This document shows positions 6,071 to 10,681 of a stretch of 10,681 nt of DNA, piece by piece. Origin of the DNA: Candidatus Sabulitectum sp. (GTDB taxonomy: Bacteria > Fermentibacterota > Fermentibacteria > Fermentibacterales > Fermentibacteraceae); the NCBI GenBank assembly GCA_023145935.1, contig JAGLDB010000056.1, positions 1-10,681 on the forward strand, given 5' to 3'. The notes below the pieces were generated by a model that was not told the origin of the DNA, did not search any database, and worked only from the letters and a program-made list of their open reading frames with translations. Position numbers and translations under genes: made by a program. Each line of letters opens with the position of its first letter. The stretch's first letter is position 1.

Positions 6071-7701
6071 AAAGAGGAGCTCAGCGTTTTGTACTGGGGA
6101 TTGAGGGGCTGACCGCTCTTGTAACCGGTGCTTCTGCACTGTCGGCGGTTGTTGCTTTTCTTGTTCTCTGGCTTGTGGTTTCAGATGCGCGTACAACTCT
6201 CGAAACTGCTTCATACTCCCGGGCTGAATACATTTCTCATGCTCTGGGCATTAGACCTACTCAAAGATCGCTGGAATCAATAGTGAGCTCCTCAATCCCC
6301 GGAGGCGGGGTAATTGCAGCTGTGGTTGTGTTTGAGAACTCAGATGTACTTGCATATCCATCTGTAACAGTGGAAGAGCTGAAGAACGCTGACAGAATAA
6401 CATACTCATCTCCTGAAGGATACAAAGTTTCTCTGTTCATAGAGATGCCGCCTGTTCTGGGAGAAAGCACAGTTATACTTTTTCTGTTCGCGCTTTTTGC
6501 TGCAATGCTCACAGCAGTTGCTATTCTGGTACCATCATTTCTCAGGAGAACAGTTCTTGATCCACTGAAAAGCATACTGGGAGAGGCAGACAGGTTCGAG
6601 AGCGGTAGCGGAAGCACGGCTCATGCTGCCAATGTATCATTTCAGAGGTTGATAGATATTCTTGCACACAGGGATTCACAGCTTGATCAAATGAGGATAG
6701 AAGCCTTAAGCAGAGCTCGTACAGCTGAATCAAGATCCGGTGCCGTTCTTGAAGCAATGGGTTCATCAGTTATGGTGATAGATTCCCTTGGAAATCCATC
6801 GCTCTGGAATAAACAGGCATCAGATTTTTTCAACCTTCACGGAAAGCAGGCTAAGAACCAGAACTTGAAAGAAAAACTGCAGCCCTATCTGGAAAAAAAC
6901 ATAACAGAGTGGGACGGCGAAGAAAATGGCAGGATCTTCAGATTCAAGGTAACCTCGGGAGAAAATACAGAGATGATCGTTCTTGTCACAGATGTTACAG
7001 TTTCTGTTCTGCTTGAAAGAAGACTCTCGGAGGAAAGTGCTCTGGCTGATCTCGGGGCTCTTTCTGGAGGAGTTGCTCACGAGATCGGAAATGCTCTCTG
7101 CGCCATGGATGGTTTTCTGGAACTTCTGGGCAGAGGCAGAGATTCAGAGCGTACAAAGGGGATTCTGGCAGAAGCAGGGCTTGAACTGGATTCCGCTCGG
7201 AAAATGGTTGAAGCATTCAGGAATCTTGCACAGCAGAACTCAATAGAAAGCACTGTTGCAACTGAAGCCGCAATTGAACTGATTGCTCAGTTGTGCCAGG
7301 AGCATACGGTATCGTGTTCGATTGTTAAAGAAAGTGGGAATCAGACTGGTACTTTCATTCCAGGTGGTGAGATACTCATCACAAGAATAATGGAAAACCT
7401 GTTGACAAACGCTTTGCGTTTCTCACCTCATTCTTCTGTAGAGGTGAAAGTTTCTGATTGCTCGGGGGAACATTCTCTTATATTCAGCGTGTTTGACAGG
7501 GGGTCAGGCCTTCCCGAACCTCCGGAGATAGTATTCCGCCCAATGTACACCACCGCCGGAGCACAGGGTGGGATGGGGCTGGGGCTCACAATAACCAGAA
7601 GGCTTGTAAGGGCCATGGGTGGCTCCATAAAGGCCGCCAACAGGCCGGAAGGGGGAGCAGTGTTTACAGTAAGCATTCCCCATCAGGAGGACAATTCGTG
7701 A
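6067..7701 (+). CDS. Membrane-bound PAS sensor histidine kinase (NtrB/AtoS-like)
   Basis: A 544-residue two-component kinase expected to autophosphorylate on His and pass phosphate to the response regulator encoded next. It has membrane segment 1 at about 14-38, an extracytoplasmic sensor of about 95 residues (40-133) with no recognised ligand motif, and membrane segment 2 at about 134-157. A HAMP-like/coiled linker covers 160-225 and a PAS domain about 225-315 (AVLEAMGSSVMVID, then VLVTDVT). The dimerisation helix carries the phospho-acceptor H338 in AHEIGNAL. The ATPase part has the N box with N444 and N448 (MENLLTNALRFS), the D box FDRGSGLP (D477) and the glycine loop GGMGLGLTI (501-509). 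The H box lacks the Arg/Lys and the Pro of the usual HEIRNPL. The start is ATG 6067, overlapping the preceding stop as ATGA, with GAGGA seven bases upstream. The signal it detects is unknown. Its position suggests an envelope-related cue, but that is inference. Confidence 0.92.
   Translation: MKRGAQRFVLGIEGLTALVTGASALSAVVAFLVLWLVVSDARTTLETASYSRAEYISHALGIRPTQRSLESIVSSSIPGGGVIAAVVVFENSDVLAYPSVTVEELKNADRITYSSPEGYKVSLFIEMPPVLGESTVILFLFALFAAMLTAVAILVPSFLRRTVLDPLKSILGEADRFESGSGSTAHAANVSFQRLIDILAHRDSQLDQMRIEALSRARTAESRSGAVLEAMGSSVMVIDSLGNPSLWNKQASDFFNLHGKQAKNQNLKEKLQPYLEKNITEWDGEENGRIFRFKVTSGENTEMIVLVTDVTVSVLLERRLSEESALADLGALSGGVAHEIGNALCAMDGFLELLGRGRDSERTKGILAEAGLELDSARKMVEAFRNLAQQNSIESTVATEAAIELIAQLCQEHTVSCSIVKESGNQTGTFIPGGEILITRIMENLLTNALRFSPHSSVEVKVSDCSGEHSLIFSVFDRGSGLPEPPEIVFRPMYTTAGAQGGMGLGLTITRRLVRAMGGSIKAANRPEGGAVFTVSIPHQEDNS
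7684..7690 (+). promoter_or_regulatory. Strong Shine-Dalgarno for the response regulator
   Basis: CAGGAGG lies seven bases before GTG 7698 and fixes that start, inside the last codons of the kinase gene. Together with the GTGA overlap it suggests a balanced or higher yield of regulator relative to kinase from the same message. Confidence 0.8.
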
Positions 7702-8969
7702 AAGAAATTCTTCTGGTAGAAGACAAAAGGGGAATGAGAGTAATGCTTTCAACTGCTCTTCAGGAAGACGGTTGGAAGGTAACAGCAGTTTCAGATGGTG
7801 ATTCTGCTGTTAGGAATGTCCGACAGAACGCGTACAGTGCTGTTCTTACCGATGTCTGTATTCCCGGCAGGTACAACGGCATTGATGTACTGGAAAACAC
7901 TCCGTCAGATACACCGGTTATAGTAATGACAGCTTTCGGAACAATTGATATAGCAGTGGATGCCATGAAAAAAGGGGCTGCTGATTTTATCAGTAAACCG
8001 TTTAAACTTAACGAGCTGCTTGAGAAGCTTTCATCAGTATCATACAATTATTCCGAGTCTATGCTTGGCCAGTCAGCTGTTTATGTTGATGTGCTGAAAA
8101 GAGCTGAAAGAGCAGCACAAAGTGGAATGAATATTCTGATTCTGGGGGAGAGCGGTACAGGCAAGGAGCTGCTCTCAAGAAGAATACATCAATGCAGTGG
8201 AAGAGATAAAGGGCCGTTCGTTCCTGTAAATTGCGCCGCTATTCCCGAGAACCTTATGGAGAGTGAGCTGTTTGGAGCAGAGAAGGGGGCTTACACAGGG
8301 GCTACTGAACCCAGGCCCGGAAGGTTTACTATTGCCAGAGGCGGCACCATCTTTCTGGATGAAATAGCTGATCTTGATATATCTCTTCAGGGAAAGCTCT
8401 TACGGGTTCTTGAATCTGGTACATATCATTCTGTTGGGGGTATAAAGGAGCTCAAGTCAGATGCACTGGTTGTATCAGCAAGCAACAGAGACCTTAGGGA
8501 TATGGTAAAGAGAAAACTATTCAGAGAAGATCTTTTCTACAGAATAAGCGAGTTTCCAGTGGAGCTGCCTCCCCTCCGGGAAAGGGAAGGCGACATACTT
8601 CTTCTGGCGAAGCATTATCTTAAATTGCATCATGGTACTTCTTTTACTCAAGGAGCTCTGCGAGCATTATCCAGTTACAACTGGCCGGGCAATATACGGG
8701 AGTTAAAAAATCTTATCAGACGGGCATGTGTGAATTCATCACAGGAGCCGGTTACAGAGGAACTGCTTGAATTTCCGGCGGGCGACCATAACCATCACAG
8801 CTCACTTGTGGAGCAGGGAGCACTTGCTGCCAGAACCAGAGAAAGAGCCCTTATACTCTCAGCACTTAAAGAGACCGGTGGTAATCGCAGAAAAACAGCA
8901 GAAATTCTTGGGGTGAGTTACAGAACACTTCTTACGAAGATCAAAGATATGGAAATCAAAACAGGATGA
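7698..8969 (+). CDS. NtrC-family sigma-54-dependent response regulator
   Basis: A 423-residue transcription activator with the classic three-part layout. The receiver domain (1 to about 115) has acidic residues E8-D9, the phospho-acceptor D52 in LTDVCIPG, T78 and K100. The AAA+ domain (about 122-350) has Walker A GESGTGKE at 150-157, the sigma-54 contact loop GAYTGA at 197-202, Walker B FLDE with D221-E222, and FREDLFYRI with R276 and R282 as candidate arginine-finger/sensor residues, then PLRERE and NWPGNIRELKN. A Fis-type helix-turn-helix lies at about 382-418 (GGNRRKTAEILGVSYRTL). Length and order match the family. Phosphorylation by the adjacent kinase should drive oligomerisation and ATP-dependent opening of sigma-54 promoters. 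GAYTGA has Tyr for the more common Phe, a tolerated variant in this family. Its target genes are not evident here. It overlaps queC by ATGA. Confidence 0.95.
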   Translation: MKEILLVEDKRGMRVMLSTALQEDGWKVTAVSDGDSAVRNVRQNAYSAVLTDVCIPGRYNGIDVLENTPSDTPVIVMTAFGTIDIAVDAMKKGAADFISKPFKLNELLEKLSSVSYNYSESMLGQSAVYVDVLKRAERAAQSGMNILILGESGTGKELLSRRIHQCSGRDKGPFVPVNCAAIPENLMESELFGAEKGAYTGATEPRPGRFTIARGGTIFLDEIADLDISLQGKLLRVLESGTYHSVGGIKELKSDALVVSASNRDLRDMVKRKLFREDLFYRISEFPVELPPLREREGDILLLAKHYLKLHHGTSFTQGALRALSSYNWPGNIRELKNLIRRACVNSSQEPVTEELLEFPAGDHNHHSSLVEQGALAARTRERALILSALKETGGNRRKTAEILGVSYRTLLTKIKDMEIKTG

Positions 8970-9664
8970 CTGGAGAAAAAGCAATTGTTCTTCTCAGCGG
9001 AGGTCTTGACTCCACCACAGTTCTTGCCATGGTTGTATCCAGGCAGATGGAGGTAACTGCAATCTCCTTCAGTTATGGCCAGAAACACAACCTGGAATTG
9101 GAAAAAGCTGAATACATAGCTCGCCATTACCATGTAAAGGAACACCTGGTTATTTCTCTTGACCCTGAACCTTTTAAGGATTCATCACTTACAGGTGGCG
9201 GTTCCGTACCTGAAGGGGGAGACTTTGTTTCAAAGCGGATACCTTCTACATATGTTCCTGCCAGAAACACGGTTTTTCTATCCATTGCTCTGGGGATCGC
9301 TGAATCAAGAAAAGCAGGGCACATATTCATTGGAGTAAATTCTGTTGATTACAGCGGTTACCCCGACTGCCGTCCGGAATTTATAGAAGCATTCCAGGAT
9401 CTTGCCAATCTTGCCACAAAGAATGCAGTTAATGGGAAACCACCAGTTATTCAAGCTCCTCTTATTAGTATGACAAAAGCTGAAATAATAAGAACTGGGA
9501 TCAAGTTGGGAGTGGACTACGGGATGACAATAAGCTGTTATCAGCCCAGTTTGTCCGGGGAGAGCTGCGGTGTTTGTGATGCATGTATTTTGAGGCTGGA
9601 AGGATTCAGGGTAAACGGGCTTTCAGATCCTGTGGTATACAGGAAAACAATACATGAAAAGTAG
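8966..9664 (+). CDS. queC: 7-cyano-7-deazaguanine synthase (preQ0 synthase) QueC
   Basis: A 232-residue cytosolic ATP-dependent ligase that converts 7-carboxy-7-deazaguanine and ammonia to preQ0, the last step of the preQ0 branch of queuosine synthesis. The PP-loop ATP-binding motif SGGLDSTT is at 11-18. FSYGQKH (35-41), VPARN (97-101), GVNSVDYSGYPDCRPEF (123-139) and the zinc site C191, C201, C204 and C207 in SCYQPS...CGVCDAC are all intact. The length is normal for the family. The ATG overlaps the regulator's stop as ATGA. The upstream SD is weak, so translation may depend on coupling. Three further genes of the same pathway follow. No preQ1-type riboswitch precedes it, since it is embedded in coding sequence. 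Confidence 0.97.
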   Translation: MTGEKAIVLLSGGLDSTTVLAMVVSRQMEVTAISFSYGQKHNLELEKAEYIARHYHVKEHLVISLDPEPFKDSSLTGGGSVPEGGDFVSKRIPSTYVPARNTVFLSIALGIAESRKAGHIFIGVNSVDYSGYPDCRPEFIEAFQDLANLATKNAVNGKPPVIQAPLISMTKAEIIRTGIKLGVDYGMTISCYQPSLSGESCGVCDACILRLEGFRVNGLSDPVVYRKTIHEK

Positions 9665-10262
9665 CTACAGAGTAAAGGAAATGATCCTGACACTTCAGGG
9701 AGAAGGCGCCCTGACAGGTACAGCGGTGGTACTTCTTCGATTTGAAGGTTGTAATCTCAGTTGTGATTTTTGTGATACTGATTTTTCAGGTACGGATGGC
9801 ATAGGCGGCGGAGTGTTTTATACTGCAATGGAACTGGCAGAGGCGGTGGATGATAAATGGATCTCAGAAGCTTCACCTAGTGTGCTTTGTACCGGGGGAG
9901 AACCTCTGTTACAGCTGGATCTGCCTCTTCTCCAAGAATTCCACAGAAGAAAATTCAGAGTTCTTCTTGAAACAAATGGAACTATTGCTGTTCCCGGAGC
10001 AGGAGAAATAGACTGGATATGCGTAAGCCCGAAAAAAAACGAAATTCCTGTTCAGAAAAGCGGAGACGAGATCAAGCTCGTATGGCCACAGGAAGGTCTG
10101 GATCCTGGGATTTTTGAAAAGCTGAATTTCAATAATTTCTGGATTCAGCCACGATTTGACAGGAACTACAAAGAAAATATGAAGTCTTCTATTCAATACT
10201 GTCTTACGAACCCACTGTGGAGGCTCAGTGTTCAAACCCACAGGTTTATCGGAATGCCATAG
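9654..10262 (+). CDS. queE: 7-carboxy-7-deazaguanine synthase (radical SAM) QueE
   Basis: A 202-residue radical S-adenosylmethionine enzyme that ring-contracts 6-carboxy-5,6,7,8-tetrahydropterin to 7-carboxy-7-deazaguanine, the step before QueC. Its CxxxCxxC iron-sulfur motif is C33, C37 and C40 (GCNLSCDFCDTDF). The N-terminal segment with LTLQGEG (12-18) is typical. TGGEP (80-84) is the SAM-contacting motif, LLETNGT lies at about 104-110, CVSPKKNE follows, and the C terminus ends with the family's VQTHRFIGMP. It is slightly short for the family but complete. ATG 9654 overlaps the end of queC by 11 bases, with AGGA nine bases upstream. QueE needs an electron donor, and none is encoded here. 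Confidence 0.96.
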   Translation: MKSSYRVKEMILTLQGEGALTGTAVVLLRFEGCNLSCDFCDTDFSGTDGIGGGVFYTAMELAEAVDDKWISEASPSVLCTGGEPLLQLDLPLLQEFHRRKFRVLLETNGTIAVPGAGEIDWICVSPKKNEIPVQKSGDEIKLVWPQEGLDPGIFEKLNFNNFWIQPRFDRNYKENMKSSIQYCLTNPLWRLSVQTHRFIGMP

Positions 10263-10265
10263 GAG
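10261..10265 (+). promoter_or_regulatory. Shine-Dalgarno for queD
   Basis: AGGAG sits six bases before ATG 10272 and begins within the queE stop codon. This is the only junction in the window with a gap (9 bases) rather than an overlap, so queD relies on its own ribosome site. Confidence 0.75.
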
Positions 10266-10271
10266 ATAAAA

Positions 10272-10625
10272 ATGGAGATATACCGAGAATTCAAATTTGA
10301 TGCAGCTCACAGACTACCCTGTCTACCCCGAGACCACAGGTGCGGGAACCTTCACGGACACACATTCGCAGTAATTGTGCATATGGAAGGGTCTGTAGGA
10401 GAGGATTCAGGGTGGGTACGGGATTATGGTGAAGTAAAGAGTATATGTGCTCCGGTAATAGATATGCTGGATCACAGCTACCTAAACGACATCTCCGGGC
10501 TTGAGAATCCAACAAGCGAGAGAATTGCCGTATGGTTATGGGAAAGAATCAAGCCCAAGCTTCCGGAATTGACCATGATCGAGGTAAAAGAAACTGCATC
10601 CACCGGATGCAGGTACTCTGGATGA
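10272..10625 (+). CDS. queD: 6-carboxy-5,6,7,8-tetrahydropterin synthase QueD
   Basis: A 117-residue PTPS-fold enzyme that turns 7,8-dihydroneopterin triphosphate into 6-carboxytetrahydropterin, the substrate of QueE. The zinc ligands are H13 (DAAHRL) and H28 and H30 (HGH). C24 is the catalytic cysteine in the QueD-type CxxxHGH spacing, which distinguishes it from PTPS-III proteins. D51 (VRDYGEVK), D67-H68 (LDHSYLN) and E107 (EVKETAST) complete the usual active-site set. The size fits the bacterial family. The protein should form a small homo-oligomer in the cytosol. Its stop overlaps the next start as ATGA, coupling it to the folE2-like gene that supplies its substrate. Confidence 0.95.
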   Translation: MEIYREFKFDAAHRLPCLPRDHRCGNLHGHTFAVIVHMEGSVGEDSGWVRDYGEVKSICAPVIDMLDHSYLNDISGLENPTSERIAVWLWERIKPKLPELTMIEVKETASTGCRYSG

Positions 10626-10681
10626 AAGATATTCAGAGCTCTGCGGATTACAGAAATATTCCCTTGAGAGAGGCAGGGATC
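10622..10681 (+). CDS. folE2: N-terminus of a FolE2-type GTP cyclohydrolase (3' end outside window)
   Basis: Twenty codons from ATG 10622 run off the end of the window. The peptide MKDIQSSADYRNIPLREAGI fits the characteristic start of FolE2 (GTP cyclohydrolase IB), which has Asp-Val/Ile-Gln-Ser/Asn, then Asp-x-Arg-x-Ile-Pro, then a Val/Ala-Gly-Ile/Val. The enzyme makes 7,8-dihydroneopterin triphosphate from GTP, the substrate of QueD and also of folate synthesis. Gene order, the ATGA overlap with queD, and AGGT at 10611-10614 seven bases upstream support it. No active-site residue is in view, so the family call rests on the N-terminal match and the pathway context. Confidence 0.75.
   Translation, partial: MKDIQSSADYRNIPLREAGI

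Noticed and set aside
8966..10681. Possible 7-deazaguanine DNA-modification (dpd) island
   Set aside because: Only the shared preQ0 genes are present. No DpdA-like transglycosylase or dpd partner is visible in the window, so ordinary queuosine supply is the simpler reading.

Overview
The window is a single, gap-free stretch of bacterial plus-strand genes: twelve coding regions (ten complete, one cut at each edge) and no stretch over about 10 bases without a gene. The GC content looks moderate, in the mid-forties by eye. Arginine is written mostly as AGA/AGG, and starts are ATG, GTG and TTG with good Shine-Dalgarno (SD) sites. A sigma-54 activator, PAS-type histidine kinase, FolE2 and O-antigen-style glycosyltransferases together point to a Gram-negative-type bacterium, probably from a poorly sampled lineage. 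The sequence alone does not allow me to name the phylum.

Region 1 (1-6070) is a surface-glycan block. It holds the tail of an upstream GT4-like glycosyltransferase, a complete GT4 enzyme, a GT2 enzyme with a C-terminal extension, an unrecognised multi-pass membrane protein with a soluble tail, a GT-C-type membrane glycosyltransferase with a C-terminal beta-rich domain, and a second GT2 enzyme. Together these could build and extend a lipid-linked or envelope glycan, with cytosolic nucleotide-sugar steps (GT4/GT2) and at least one polyprenyl-phosphate-sugar step on the outer face of the membrane (GT-C).

Region 2 (6067-8969) is a two-component pair: a membrane-bound PAS histidine kinase and an NtrC-family sigma-54-dependent response regulator. 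No clear sigma-54 promoter is visible in the window, so its targets are probably elsewhere.

Region 3 (8966-10681) is a 7-deazaguanine (queuosine precursor) block: queC, queE, queD and the first 20 codons of a folE2-like gene. Read backwards, the gene order follows the pathway GTP -> dihydroneopterin triphosphate (FolE2) -> carboxytetrahydropterin (QueD) -> carboxydeazaguanine (QueE) -> preQ0 (QueC).

The most distinctive feature is the junctions. Eight of the eleven are 4-base stop/start overlaps of the form NTGA (GTGA, TTGA or ATGA). One is an 11-base overlap and one a 9-base gap. The remaining junction, at 2458, reads ATCA where ATGA would be expected, directly behind a strong SD. That position is either a rare ATC start or a one-base change (mutation or assembly error). 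The layout suggests one translationally coupled transcript linking glycan assembly, signalling and tRNA-modification precursor synthesis. I saw no RNA gene, CRISPR array, insertion sequence, convincing terminator or internal promoter.
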